Notes: a model not told the origin generated them from the sequence alone. A DNA stretch of 64,000 nucleotides from an uncultured Corynebacterium sp. (GCF_947253065.1 NZ_CAMXWS010000006.1:13553-77552), one strand, 5' to 3'. Shown: positions 51,974-61,892, counted from the stretch's first letter. Translations and numbers: made by a program.

Positions 51974-53206
51974 CTAGGACGCGTTTGCTGAGACTTCTTT
52001 CAGATTCGCAGCGCCAAAGACACCGACGAAACCAACAATGGCGAGGAAGACGAGCGCTGTCTGCGTGCCGAATGCTGCCACGGCAGAGGTAATCGCACCG
52101 ACCACCAAGAGCACGATGCCCATGACGGTATTGGAAGCACCAGTGATCAAGGTGCGCTTATCCCCATCAGCCATATCGACGAGGTACGTCTTGCGACTTA
52201 CCCGCACCGTCGTGTGCGCCAGATTGACCAGGAAGAAGCCCACCGGCATGACCCACGAATTGATGCTTTCTGGTGCCAGACGGGCACTCAGCACCAGCAA
52301 GAGAAGAACGACCGACGCTGTACCAGCTGCCCAGGCCATTGCGTTCTTCGAGGACTTGTCCGACCACCAGCCGGACACACGTCCGCCGATGAGCGATGCG
52401 CCGCCTGAGGCGATGATGAATGCGCCCAATCCGGTCAGATCCGAACCATTTTCTTGACCGAGAATGACAATAAACGGTGTCGAAAGGGCAGTGACCAGCA
52501 TCAGGGAACGCACGATTAAGAATTTCTGCAGGTCCCGGTCGCCCTTGACCAGTGCCCACATTTCTTTGAAACCATGCGACGTTGTGTTGTCATCTGGGTT
52601 GCTTTCGGGCTCTTTGATACCGCTGAACACGATCGAGGCGAAAGCCCACGTGGATGCGCCCAAACCAAGCAAGGCAACCAGGACCCACCGTGGCAAGTCA
52701 TTAGGCAAGAACGTCAACGCTAGACCCACCGCTAAGGTGAATCCGCCGCCCAGAGCAGTTGCCCGCCCGGTGATGTCACCGCGGTGCCCCTTGGAGATCG
52801 TCCGGCCTTGCACGTCCTTGCCCGCGATCGAACAAATTGCACGGAAACCGGCCAGGAAACCCAGCAAAACCAAAACGGTGATGCCGAGTCCAACACCGCT
52901 CAAAAACATCGCGGCCACAGCGATCAAGGCTGCTGCGATTGCCTGACCCCACGAACCGATCAACCACACGCGCTTGCGCGATGCAGCCGAAGTCACCCAC
53001 GGGCTCAAGGCGAACTGGGGGAGCATTGAACCAGACTCGCGGATCGGCACCAAGAACGAAGTGAACGCAGCTGGGACACCTGCCGCAGTGAACAACCATG
53101 GCAGGACCGTCTTCGGAGCCACGATCTGGTCGCCGATATTTTGCAAGCCATGCGACCAGATGAACCGCCGAGCGTTGTGTTCCTCATTGGGCAAGGGGGA
53201 AGTCAT
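51974..53206 (-). CDS. MFS transporter
   Basis: 410 residues, about twelve helices. The N-terminal GLQNIGDQIVAPKTVLPWLF and VPIRESGSMLPQFAL are conserved in an actinobacterial MFS subgroup without defined substrate. GGRVSGWWSDKSSK resembles the second MFS A-motif. TACTAT lies 7 bases before the ATG at 53206, so the mRNA is probably leaderless. It lies upstream of glmU-prs and could be cotranscribed with them. No substrate can be assigned. Confidence 0.75.
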   Translation of the reverse strand: MTSPLPNEEHNARRFIWSHGLQNIGDQIVAPKTVLPWLFTAAGVPAAFTSFLVPIRESGSMLPQFALSPWVTSAASRKRVWLIGSWGQAIAAALIAVAAMFLSGVGLGITVLVLLGFLAGFRAICSIAGKDVQGRTISKGHRGDITGRATALGGGFTLAVGLALTFLPNDLPRWVLVALLGLGASTWAFASIVFSGIKEPESNPDDNTTSHGFKEMWALVKGDRDLQKFLIVRSLMLVTALSTPFIVILGQENGSDLTGLGAFIIASGGASLIGGRVSGWWSDKSSKNAMAWAAGTASVVLLLLVLSARLAPESINSWVMPVGFFLVNLAHTTVRVSRKTYLVDMADGDKRTLITGASNTVMGIVLLVVGAITSAVAAFGTQTALVFLAIVGFVGVFGAANLKEVSANAS

Positions 53207-53283
53207 ACTCCGGATAGTAGGGTCAAAGGTAATAGGGGGCAGTGCTAAGCATTGGCTAACCCTGACCTGAGAGGAGCAATCGA

Positions 53284-54783
53284 ATGCAACGGGAATTCGG
53301 ACGACGGACCTTCTTCAAAGGAATGCTCTTGGCTACAGCAGTCACGGTGACTGCCTGTGCAGGACCAGGCGGAGTGAGGTTTCGGCAGACAGCGCCCGAA
53401 GGCGCAAAAGAGGACTACCGCGACCTTCCCATTCCTGAGCTCTATGAGGGCGAACTCGACGGAAACACCCGAAAATTCGAGCTGACCGCACAGACCGGCC
53501 AAGCAGAGATCCTGCCCGGGAAAATGTCTAATACCTGGGGCTTCAACGGTGCATGGCTTGGGCCGACCTTGTACATGCGTCGTGGTGAGCACATTGAAAT
53601 GACAGTGCGCAATGACGTTCCTGAACCCACCATCGTCCACTGGCATGGGCTCCACCTGCCCGCCGCAGCTGATGGTGGACCTGCCCTGATGTTTGATCCG
53701 GGTCAGACCTGGGAACCGAGCTGGGACGTCGACCAGCCAGCCGCCACGTGCTGGTACCACCCACACCCGCACAATGTCTCCGGACTGCATGCCTACCGCG
53801 GATTGGCTGGTGGGCTCATCGTCGCTGACGATGAATCCGATGCACTTGACCTGCCTCATGAATATGGCGTCGATGACATCCCAGTCATCATCACTGATGC
53901 CAAATTCCGCGAAGACGGAAATTTGGACGAGACTTTCGACCCGGACTACGGGCTGCTCGGTACAACACCGCTGATCAATGGCATCACCAAACCACAATTC
54001 GCGGCGACAACGCGCCGGGTGCGTCTGCGCCTGGTTAATGGCTCGACGATGCGCTTCCATCACATCGTCGTGGGCAAGGCCTTCCACGTCATCGCAACGG
54101 ATCAAGGCTTTTTGGATGCGCCGGTCGAGGTTGACGCTATTTTGCTCAGCCCAGGTGAACGCGCAGAGATCATCGTTGATCTTGAGCCTGGTGAAGAGCT
54201 CATGCTGCGTAGCGACGGCGTCCCCAACGGCGGCGGACTGCCCAAGGAAGAAGTGGCCAACGGCTTCGGGCTCCGCGACACCTTTGATCTGCTCAAGATC
54301 ACCGGCCCTGCAGAAAACGTCCCGGAGGCGGGAGAGTTGCCAGGGAAGCTGGTGGGCGTCGATAAGCCTGACGTGACTGGTGCACCCGAGCGTGAGTTCC
54401 GCTTGAACGGATTTGAAATCAACGAGCAATCAATGGATATGGAGCGCGTGGACATCGTCGTTGATCACGACGGGCCGGAAATCTGGCGTGTGACCAACGA
54501 GAATGCCGACTGGCCGCACAATTTCCATATCCACAACGCACGGTTCATGGTCGATTCGGTCGATGGGGGCGAAGTCGCCTTCACTCAAGGCTGGCACGAC
54601 ACCATCTATGTCCCGCCACAGGCAACCGTGACTTTGCTCGTGGAATTTGGCTACTACCCCGATCCGACGCTGGCGTACATGTACCACTGCCACATGCTCT
54701 ACCACGAGGATCAGGGCATGATGGGCCAATTCGTCATCGTCGAACCGGGCCAGAATCCGGAGCTGAAGTCACACGCCCACTAG
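53284..54783 (+). CDS. Multicopper oxidase, exported lipoprotein
   Basis: 499 residues. The signal has both a twin-arginine motif (FGRRTFFKG) and a lipobox-like TACAG, so export by Tat with lipid attachment is likely. Copper motifs are HWHGLHLP, CWYHPHPHN, HNFHIHN and YHCHMLYHEDQGMMG, giving one type 1 and the trinuclear centre. Likely roles are copper tolerance (CueO-like), iron or manganese oxidation, or laccase activity; no methionine-rich copper segment is visible. GAGGAG precedes the ATG. It is convergent with the tandem membrane-anchored genes. Confidence 0.9.
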   Translation: MQREFGRRTFFKGMLLATAVTVTACAGPGGVRFRQTAPEGAKEDYRDLPIPELYEGELDGNTRKFELTAQTGQAEILPGKMSNTWGFNGAWLGPTLYMRRGEHIEMTVRNDVPEPTIVHWHGLHLPAAADGGPALMFDPGQTWEPSWDVDQPAATCWYHPHPHNVSGLHAYRGLAGGLIVADDESDALDLPHEYGVDDIPVIITDAKFREDGNLDETFDPDYGLLGTTPLINGITKPQFAATTRRVRLRLVNGSTMRFHHIVVGKAFHVIATDQGFLDAPVEVDAILLSPGERAEIIVDLEPGEELMLRSDGVPNGGGLPKEEVANGFGLRDTFDLLKITGPAENVPEAGELPGKLVGVDKPDVTGAPEREFRLNGFEINEQSMDMERVDIVVDHDGPEIWRVTNENADWPHNFHIHNARFMVDSVDGGEVAFTQGWHDTIYVPPQATVTLLVEFGYYPDPTLAYMYHCHMLYHEDQGMMGQFVIVEPGQNPELKSHAH

Positions 54784-56210
54784 CTCAGCGGGGTGCAGTC
54801 GCTGTCGGGTGTGTAGGCGAAGTACATCGTCTGGGACTCGGCAGCGGACAGGCGGATGTGCAAAATATTGTCCTTGCCGCCGTCGAGCTTCCAGTTGTGC
54901 GTGTCCCATTCCCCGTTCTTCTCCACCGTGGGCTTCTGCCCAGGGACGACATTGTCGAAGTCGTCTCCGGGCTGCCACGGATCAATCGGCTGGTTGTCGA
55001 AGTAGGCGCCGCCACCATTCCTCGAGATCGCGGTGATCACACCGTTATCCAAGAACACTTGTGCTTCCTCGAACCCTCGCTTTTGGTACGTGCCGATCGT
55101 GCAGCCCTTCACATCTAGCTCGGCAGGCTCGATTGAGTCTTCATCGAGCCCGTTGTCGATCGCCTCGTCCTGGCTCATCCCGATCGTCAGGTCGCCATAA
55201 CCCCACGGCGTCATGCTGCCGATCATACGAGCCTCGCGAGAGAGATTGCCTTCTTCGCCATTCTTTTCTGGCTTCTTTGCTTCAGTCTCGTCTGCTTTCT
55301 CGCTGCCGTATGCGCCGTCGGTGACCTCACGGTAGAAGTCCAGAACCGGGCCGGAGCGAGCCAAACCGATTTCGCCTTCGATGTCCTTCCATTCCGAGGC
55401 TTCGTAGGTGAGCTTGCCGGTCAGCGACTTGTCAACGGAAGTGAATTCCGCTTCGCCCTTCTTCTCATCACCACCGGTCAAGTGCCAAGTTCCACCACTT
55501 TCACAATTGCCGACGCTGATCTTTTCTTCCTTGGTCACATTGTCGATGTGCTCAAGCACGCCGTAGCAACCACGCTCCGGGTACGTCACCGTGAACACAT
55601 TCGCCTTGCGTGAACCACGGAAAATCGCTGTTTCGGTGCGGTTATTTTCCGGATCGTTCTTGTCAGTCCACTCGATCGTGGCGATCTCACGCACACCATC
55701 GGAGGGGAATTCAATGCCATCAGGTTCAGCACCCGGTGCTTTGGGGTTGAGGCCCACTTCGCCAGAGGTATCCGCCGCATTAGTCTGTGGCAGATCCGCC
55801 GACGCACTAGCACCGTCCGGAGTGGTGTACGACGCCGACATTGATTCATCATCACCAGGTTCGAAGGTCCACTCGACACCACTGTCGCCCTCACCATGGA
55901 CGATCTCTTCGCGGTACGTGTGCTCGCCAGTCTTCGTCAGCGTGGAGTGACGTTTCAGGGTGGGGGAGGTCAGCTCACCGGTATCGCCGTCGTCGTGGAA
56001 GCGAATGACAAGAACAACGGGCACGGCGTCGTCGGTAAGCCCCTCAGCGTTCTCGATCGTGCCGCTGTAGCGGGTTTCGTTGTATGGCTGCGCGATGTTT
56101 CCACGGGAGCCGAAAAGGTCGGACTGATAGGCGATCACAGCTCCGATGGTTGCGAGAAGCAGCAGCAAGACGGAGAGGATCGCGATGAGAATCCTGTTTG
56201 TTTTAGTCAT
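54780..56210 (-). CDS. Membrane-anchored exported protein, paralogue 1 (SmpA-like tail)
   Basis: 476 residues. One N-terminal helix (ILIAILSVLLLLLATIGAVIAY) anchors an extracytoplasmic region. Residues about 30-290 are a duplicated domain nearly shared with the next gene upstream (NIAQPYNETRYSGTIENAEG, GVEWTFEPGD, RSGPVLDFYRE). The C-terminal ~150 residues are unrelated to that paralogue and include YGDLTIGMSQDEAIDNGL, similar to lipoprotein SmpA/OmlA-like repeats. The ATG at 56210 overlaps the upstream stop (TAATG), so translation is coupled. No function known. Confidence 0.65.
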   Translation of the reverse strand: MTKTNRILIAILSVLLLLLATIGAVIAYQSDLFGSRGNIAQPYNETRYSGTIENAEGLTDDAVPVVLVIRFHDDGDTGELTSPTLKRHSTLTKTGEHTYREEIVHGEGDSGVEWTFEPGDDESMSASYTTPDGASASADLPQTNAADTSGEVGLNPKAPGAEPDGIEFPSDGVREIATIEWTDKNDPENNRTETAIFRGSRKANVFTVTYPERGCYGVLEHIDNVTKEEKISVGNCESGGTWHLTGGDEKKGEAEFTSVDKSLTGKLTYEASEWKDIEGEIGLARSGPVLDFYREVTDGAYGSEKADETEAKKPEKNGEEGNLSREARMIGSMTPWGYGDLTIGMSQDEAIDNGLDEDSIEPAELDVKGCTIGTYQKRGFEEAQVFLDNGVITAISRNGGGAYFDNQPIDPWQPGDDFDNVVPGQKPTVEKNGEWDTHNWKLDGGKDNILHIRLSAAESQTMYFAYTPDSDCTPLS

Positions 56211-57415
56211 TAGTTTTCGCACTTGATCAAGTCAGCGATGAAGTCTTCCGGTGCGCCCATTTCGCGCAGCTTGTCCGCATCGAAGCACGGATGGCGGGTC
56301 TGTGAGGAGCGACCGTCGGCAGAAAGGGGCTCCCACTCGCCGTCTTCGAAGTGGAATTCGACGATGTAGTCAGAGTTATTCACGCCCGCACGAGCCCACT
56401 CGCCATCGCAGTACATGACAGCGGTGCCCAACGGGGAAGGCCAATCTTCCACCTTGGCGTCGAATTCGGACGCATCGCATGCGCCCTTGGCCTGCGTCTG
56501 CTCCTCCTCATCGCTGTCATTGCCAGTGAATTCGCGGTAGAAGTCCAAAACGGGGCCGGAGCGGGCGATACCGATCTCACCATCGATCTCGTCCCATTCA
56601 CTGTGGCGGAAGGTCAGGTCACCGGTCAGCTTTCCATCCGGGGAGGTGTATTCCGCGGAGCCACCGCTGGGGTCGCCGGAAATGAACTTCCACGTTCCGC
56701 CACTTTCGCAATCGCCGACGGTGATGTTTTCAACCCTGTTGTTGGGGTCGGTGCTATCGACTGTGCCGTAGCAGCCCCGGCCCGGATAGGTCACCGTGTG
56801 AGTTTTGCCGTCAGTGGAGATGCGGAAGATCACCTCATCGGTGACGTTCTTGTCCGAATCATCGGCGTGGACCAATTCGATCGGACCGGTGGAGCGGAAA
56901 GAACCATCGGGAAATTCGATGCCATCAGGGTCCGCGCCGGTGGCCTTGGGGTTGAGGCCGACTTCGCCGGAGGTATCAGCCGGGTCGGTCTGCGGTAGGT
57001 CAGCAGAGGAGCTGGCGCCGTCCGGGGTGGTGTAGGAGGCAGACATCGAGTCATTGTCGCCAGGCTCGAAAGTCCACTCGACACCGCTATCGCCTTCACC
57101 GTGGACGATGTCTTCGCGGTAGGTGTACTTATCAGTCCGCGTCAGCGTGGAGTGACGCTTCAAAGTCGGTGAGGTCAGCTCACCGGTCTCACCATCGTCG
57201 TGGAAGCGGACGACGAGGACGACGGGCACGGCGTCGTCGATAAGCCCTTCGGCATTTTCGATCGTTCCGCTGTAGCGCGTCTCGTTGTACGGCTGGGCGA
57301 TATTGTCGCGCGAGCCGAAAAGATCGCTCTTAACAGCAATAACTCCGCCAATGGCGGCAAGAATTAGAAGGAGTACGGCCAAAATGGCCAGCAAAATTTT
57401 GTTGGTCTTCGTCAC
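56210..57415 (-). CDS. Membrane-anchored exported protein, paralogue 2
   Basis: 401 residues. N-terminal anchor (ILLAILAVLLLILAAIGGVIA), then the domain shared with paralogue 1. After about residue 300 it switches to a cysteine-bearing C-terminal domain (KGACDASEFDAKVEDW, AVMYCDGEWARAG, HPCFDADKLREMG). TACGCT lies 6 bases before the GTG at 57415, suggesting a leaderless transcript for the pair. Shared segments are highly similar at the DNA level, which indicates a recent duplication or gene conversion. Function unknown. Confidence 0.65.
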   Translation of the reverse strand: MTKTNKILLAILAVLLLILAAIGGVIAVKSDLFGSRDNIAQPYNETRYSGTIENAEGLIDDAVPVVLVVRFHDDGETGELTSPTLKRHSTLTRTDKYTYREDIVHGEGDSGVEWTFEPGDNDSMSASYTTPDGASSSADLPQTDPADTSGEVGLNPKATGADPDGIEFPDGSFRSTGPIELVHADDSDKNVTDEVIFRISTDGKTHTVTYPGRGCYGTVDSTDPNNRVENITVGDCESGGTWKFISGDPSGGSAEYTSPDGKLTGDLTFRHSEWDEIDGEIGIARSGPVLDFYREFTGNDSDEEEQTQAKGACDASEFDAKVEDWPSPLGTAVMYCDGEWARAGVNNSDYIVEFHFEDGEWEPLSADGRSSQTRHPCFDADKLREMGAPEDFIADLIKCEN

Positions 57416-57505
57416 AGGTTAAGCGTAGCTGGCTCACACGATGCATTCATGAAAGTAGGCGGGAATTCAATTCGTGGGAGTCATGCGGTAAGCTCTTGAC
57501 CGTCT

Positions 57506-57577
57506 TTCCCCATGGTGTAATTGGCAACACTACGGTTTTTGGTACCGTCATTCTAGGTTCGAGTCCTGGTGGGGAAG
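57506..57577 (+). tRNA. tRNA-Gln (anticodon UUG)
   Basis: 72 bases fold as a complete cloverleaf. Acceptor TTCCCCA/TGGGGAA, D stem GTGT/ACAC, anticodon stem ACGGT/ACCGT with loop TTTTGGT (anticodon TTG), T arm CTAGG TTCGAGT CCTGG, discriminator G. CCA is not encoded. It lies 41 bases upstream of mfd and is followed by CTTTTTT. Confidence 0.92.
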
Positions 57578-57618
57578 CTTTTTTATCGCCCGGACTCAAG
57601 CAGCAACCAGGGGGTTTG

Positions 57619-60600
57619 ATGGCTGACAAGCCGCAGAATGTTCCGATGCTCGCCGGGGTGTTAACCCAGGCGATGACCGACCCCAAGCTGAAAGGCTTGA
57701 GCAAACGGGTAGGGGACCCCACACTGCATGTCACGGGCATTGACCAGGTGCGTCCGTGGGCGGCAGCGACAATCGCGCGGAAGGCGCCCGTTTTGCTGGT
57801 CACTGCGACAGGGCACGAGGCGGAAGACCTCGCCGCTGAGCTTGGTGCATTATTAGGTTCGCAGCATGTTGCGTTGATGCCCGCATTCGAGACCCTGCCG
57901 CACGAGCGTCTCTCGCCCGCAGCGGACATCGTGGGCCGCCGCAACCAGGTGTTGCACGGGTTGAGCGAGACTTCGGTAATCGTTGCATCAGCGCGTGCGA
58001 CGTGCCAGCCGCTGCTCCCAGCAGTCGCGCCGATCGTTATCGAACACGGCGAAGATTATGACTTCGAAGAGCTCACCGCATCGCTGGCGAGCTTCGCGTA
58101 CGACCACGTGGACATGGTGTCCGGGCGCGGCGAATTCGCCACACGCGGCGGCATCATCGACGTTTTCCCAACCACGGCCGAGCACCCCGTGCGCATCGAA
58201 TTCTGGGGCGACGAAGTCACTGAACTGCGCGCATTCGCCGTCGCTGACCAGCGCACCATCGAGGACATCGCGCGCGTCGAGCTGCACCCCGCACGCCAAT
58301 TGCTTATCGACGACACCGTCAAAGCCTCTGCCGCCTCCCTCATCCAATCCCACCCCGGAAACCGCACCCTGGTCGAGCTGCTGACCCGCATCTCTGAAGG
58401 CAGCTATGCCGATGGAATGGAAGCGCTGATTCCAGCGCTGACGAAATCCTCCTATTCCGTTCTTCCTGAGCTGATGCCTTCCGGCTCTGTGGTTTTGGTG
58501 ACTTCGCCGGAGAAGGTGCGCACGCGCATCTCCGACCTGCAGGCAACTGACCAGGAATTCCTTGAAGCCGGCTGGGAAGCTGCCGCGATGGGCGCTGACG
58601 GTCCCGTCGCTGCTGAGGGGCTGGACGTGTCTGCGAGCTCGTACCGTTCCTTTGAATCCCTCGAGGTCTCTGCGCGTGAGGCGGGCAATGCATGGTGGAC
58701 TTTCGCTCCTCCTGGCATGCTCACCGCGGGCGAAGATGATGCCGTCACCCTGCCGCTCGAATTCGAAGCTGCGCCCGCTCCGAAGGGCGACCCGAAAGAG
58801 ATCGAGGCGCTCTATAGCCAGGTAAAAATGCACCTGCAAAGCGGTGGCCATGCCGCCTTCGTGGCACCAGCGAAGGGCACTGTTGACCGCATGGCTGAGC
58901 GCTTGCGCGAAAACGGCATTTCCGCGCGCGTGGCCACCCCGGGCCTTGAGCCTGTCGAAGGGCAAGTGACGCTTTATCAGGCGCTGTCCCATGCTGGTCT
59001 GTCTTTCCCCGGTACTGGCCTGGTGGTCATCACCGAGACAGATGTGACCGGCAACCGCGTTGGCGACATCGCCGGGGCGAAGCGCCGCGCACCGCGTCGT
59101 CGCAATCGCGTCGACCCTTTGGCACTCAAGCCAGGTGACTACGTCGTTCATGACACCCACGGCATTGGTCGTTTTGTGAAGATGGCCGAGCGCACGATCG
59201 GTACGGGTGAGGATTCCTCGCGTCGCGAGTACATCGTCCTCGAGTACCAGCCCGCTAAGCGTGGCCAGCCCGCCGACCAGCTGTGGGTCCCCATGGAATC
59301 GCTTGACCTGCTGAGCAAATACTCCGGCGGCGAACAGCCCAGCCTGTCCAAGATGGGCGGATCTGACTGGAAGAACACCAAGCGCAAGGCGCGCGCGGCG
59401 GTTCGTGAGATCGCCGGTGAGCTCGTGCAGCTCTACGCCAAGCGTGCTTCCGCGCCGGGCCACGCTTTCGCGCCGGATTCGCCCTGGCAGATCGAGATGG
59501 AGGACAATTTCCCCTTCGTCGAAACCGAAGACCAGATGGCTGCCATCGAGGCAGTGAAGTCTGACATGGAAAAGGCCACGCCGATGGATCGCGTGATCGT
59601 CGGTGACGTCGGCTTCGGCAAGACTGAGGTCGCTGTCCGTGCGGCATTCAAGGCAGTCCAAGACGGCAAACAGGTTGCGGTGCTCGTGCCCACCACGCTG
59701 CTCGCTCAGCAGCACTTTTCCACCTTTAGCGAGCGCATGGACGGCTTCGGCGTCAATATTCAGGAGCTCTCCCGCTTCACTACCGGCGCCGATGCGAAGA
59801 AGATCATGGCTGGGCTTGCCGACGGCTCCGTCGACGTCGTCATCGGCACCCACCGCCTCCTGCAGACCGGTGTGCAGTGGAAGAACCTGGGCCTCATCGT
59901 CGTCGATGAGGAACAGCGCTTCGGCGTTGAGCACAAGGAGCACATCAAGGCACTCAAATCTCACGTTGATGTGCTGACCATGACCGCAACGCCGATTCCG
60001 CGCACCCTGGAGATGTCGCTGACTGGCATCCGAGAGATGACCTCGATCACCACACCACCAGAGGACCGCCACCCGGTGCTCACGTACGTGGGCGCGCAGG
60101 AAGACAAGCAAGTCGCCGCCGCTATTCGACGCGAGCTGCTTCGCGACGGCCAAGTCTTCTACATCCACAACAAAGTCTCCGACATCGAGAAAACTGCCCG
60201 TCACCTACGCACCCTCGTTCCGGAGGCACGCATCGTCGTAGCGCACGGCCAGATGGGGGAGCAGCTGCTCGAGCAAACAGTCCAGGGCTTCTGGAACCGC
60301 GACTTCGATGTTTTGGTGTGCACCACCATCGTGGAAACTGGCCTGGATATTGCTAATGCGAACACCTTGATCGTGGAGAATGCGCAGAACATGGGTCTAT
60401 CCCAGCTGCACCAGCTGCGCGGTCGCGTGGGTCGTTCCCGCGAACGCGGTTATGCCTATTTCCTGTACCCGAAGGACAAGGTGCTTACCGAGACCTCCTA
60501 CGACCGCCTCGCCACGATCGCCCAGAACAACGACCTCGGCGCCGGCATCGCCGTCGCGCAGAAGGACTTGGAAATGCGCGGTGCCGGCAACGTTCTAGGC

Positions 60601-61260
60601 GCTGAACAGTCCGGACACATCGCTGGTGTCGGCTTTGACATGTACGTCCGCCTCGTCGGCGAGGCAGTGGAAACTTACAAGGCACTCATGTCCGGCGACG
60701 TCGTCGATGCCACCGATCAGGGCCCGAAGGAAATCCGCATCGATCTGCCCGTCGACGCGCACATTCCGGAGACCTACATCAACTCCGAGCGCCTGCGTCT
60801 GGAGAGTTACCGCAAGCTCGCCGCCGCGCGTGATGATGCCGAGCTCACCCACGTTGCCGACGAACTCATCGACCGCTTTGGCGAGATGCCCGAAGAAGTC
60901 CTGCGTCTCTTCGCCGTCGCACGTCTGCGCCACCAGGCCCGTCGTGCCGGGGTTGCCGACATCACCATGCAGGGCACCCGCCTGAAATTCCACCCGGTTG
61001 ACATGCCAGATTCGAAGCAGGTGCGCCTCAAGCGCCTCTACCCGGGTTCCAATTACCGCGCCGCAGCCAAGGCCGTGCAGGTGCCGTTCCCGCGCGAGGG
61101 CGGAGCGAAGAAGGCCCTCAACGCGCCGAACCTGCGCGATGAAGAACTCCTGCAGTGGATCGCTGACTTCTTGAGCGAGATGTTTGACATAGAGAAAATC
61201 TCAGTGCGTGGTGACGGTGAGAAGCCCGCGAAAAAGCGCGTCTTCTCCGTCAGCGAGTAG
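57619..61260 (+). CDS. mfd: Transcription-repair coupling factor
   Basis: 1213 residues. Mfd removes RNA polymerase stalled at DNA damage and recruits UvrA. Domains in order: UvrB-like module about 30-400 (GRRNQVLHGLSE, ATRGGIIDVFP), the RNA polymerase-interacting CarD-like domain about 505-600 (KPGDYVVHDTHGIGRFVKM), SF2 translocase about 640-1010 (GDVGFGKTEVAVRAAF, VVDEEQRFGVEHKE, TMTATPIPRTLEMSL, LRGRVGRSRERGYAY) and the C-terminal autoinhibitory domain. ATG 57619 follows AGGGGG. An 11-mer copy lies at 58302-58312. Confidence 0.96.
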   Translation: MADKPQNVPMLAGVLTQAMTDPKLKGLSKRVGDPTLHVTGIDQVRPWAAATIARKAPVLLVTATGHEAEDLAAELGALLGSQHVALMPAFETLPHERLSPAADIVGRRNQVLHGLSETSVIVASARATCQPLLPAVAPIVIEHGEDYDFEELTASLASFAYDHVDMVSGRGEFATRGGIIDVFPTTAEHPVRIEFWGDEVTELRAFAVADQRTIEDIARVELHPARQLLIDDTVKASAASLIQSHPGNRTLVELLTRISEGSYADGMEALIPALTKSSYSVLPELMPSGSVVLVTSPEKVRTRISDLQATDQEFLEAGWEAAAMGADGPVAAEGLDVSASSYRSFESLEVSAREAGNAWWTFAPPGMLTAGEDDAVTLPLEFEAAPAPKGDPKEIEALYSQVKMHLQSGGHAAFVAPAKGTVDRMAERLRENGISARVATPGLEPVEGQVTLYQALSHAGLSFPGTGLVVITETDVTGNRVGDIAGAKRRAPRRRNRVDPLALKPGDYVVHDTHGIGRFVKMAERTIGTGEDSSRREYIVLEYQPAKRGQPADQLWVPMESLDLLSKYSGGEQPSLSKMGGSDWKNTKRKARAAVREIAGELVQLYAKRASAPGHAFAPDSPWQIEMEDNFPFVETEDQMAAIEAVKSDMEKATPMDRVIVGDVGFGKTEVAVRAAFKAVQDGKQVAVLVPTTLLAQQHFSTFSERMDGFGVNIQELSRFTTGADAKKIMAGLADGSVDVVIGTHRLLQTGVQWKNLGLIVVDEEQRFGVEHKEHIKALKSHVDVLTMTATPIPRTLEMSLTGIREMTSITTPPEDRHPVLTYVGAQEDKQVAAAIRRELLRDGQVFYIHNKVSDIEKTARHLRTLVPEARIVVAHGQMGEQLLEQTVQGFWNRDFDVLVCTTIVETGLDIANANTLIVENAQNMGLSQLHQLRGRVGRSRERGYAYFLYPKDKVLTETSYDRLATIAQNNDLGAGIAVAQKDLEMRGAGNVLGAEQSGHIAGVGFDMYVRLVGEAVETYKALMSGDVVDATDQGPKEIRIDLPVDAHIPETYINSERLRLESYRKLAAARDDAELTHVADELIDRFGEMPEEVLRLFAVARLRHQARRAGVADITMQGTRLKFHPVDMPDSKQVRLKRLYPGSNYRAAAKAVQVPFPREGGAKKALNAPNLRDEELLQWIADFLSEMFDIEKISVRGDGEKPAKKRVFSVSE

Positions 61261-61265
61261 GACTG

Positions 61266-61892
61266 TTAGCCGAGCACCAGCGGCATGACGATCAGCATCG
61301 TCGTGCTCCATGTCAGGTGCACAGCAATGGGGGAGAGCACTCGGCGTGAACGGGAGGCCTCAAAGAAGCACACGGCGCCGAGGACTCCCGCTGCGAAAAC
61401 CAGCAATGGGACGCCCATCGCGATGGTGACCACGCAGTAGAGCAATGTCGAAAGTACACCCGTCGCAGTCTCCGAGAACCTCCCCCGCAGTTGGTGCGGC
61501 ACGGCATCGCGGTAGACGAGCTCCTCACCGATGCCATTGATGACAAGCACAACTAGTGTCGGTGCCCAACCACCGGCACGCGGCATGGCGAGCAGCTCAG
61601 TCACAGGCGTGGCGAGCAGTGGAATGTGCTTGACCACAACAGCGCCCATCATGAAAACAACCGCCAAAGCAGCGCCGATTACGACACCCCGCAGCACATC
61701 GGCTTTCGGCCCGCGCAACGCATCACGGTTGCCCCAAACCCACCACGTCGCAGCATAAATGAGAGCGGCAAGGACCGTCAGTGCATAAAAGGTCGCCGAG
61801 CCATCACCAGCACTCCGGGCCAGGAATAAGCCCAGGCCGCCGAGTAAACACGGGAGCAGAACCAGCCAAGAAGAAGCGACACGAGACCTCAT
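61266..61892 (-). CDS. CPBP-family intramembrane protease (CAAX-like)
   Basis: 208 residues with about six hydrophobic helices. The catalytic EExxxR motif is in NGIGEELVYRDAV and a later histidine in IAVHLTWSTTML, as in CPBP/Abi proteases. In bacteria these are linked to bacteriocin immunity or membrane-protein processing; the target here is unknown. TATACT lies 9 bases before the ATG, giving a leader of about two bases. The stop lies 5 bases from the convergent mfd stop. Confidence 0.82.
   Translation of the reverse strand: MRSRVASSWLVLLPCLLGGLGLFLARSAGDGSATFYALTVLAALIYAATWWVWGNRDALRGPKADVLRGVVIGAALAVVFMMGAVVVKHIPLLATPVTELLAMPRAGGWAPTLVVLVINGIGEELVYRDAVPHQLRGRFSETATGVLSTLLYCVVTIAMGVPLLVFAAGVLGAVCFFEASRSRRVLSPIAVHLTWSTTMLIVMPLVLG

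Noticed and set aside
53246..53264. A DtxR-type box upstream of the multicopper oxidase
   Set aside because: Only about 11 of 19 positions match and the first half-site is broken, unlike the three clear boxes in the heme block.
57988..60204. A 738-codon open frame on the minus strand across mfd, and similar long antisense frames across metG and rpf2-region genes
   Set aside because: Mfd on the plus strand has all its motifs. Antisense frames of this length arise from codon bias in GC-rich genes, and their translations show no family features.
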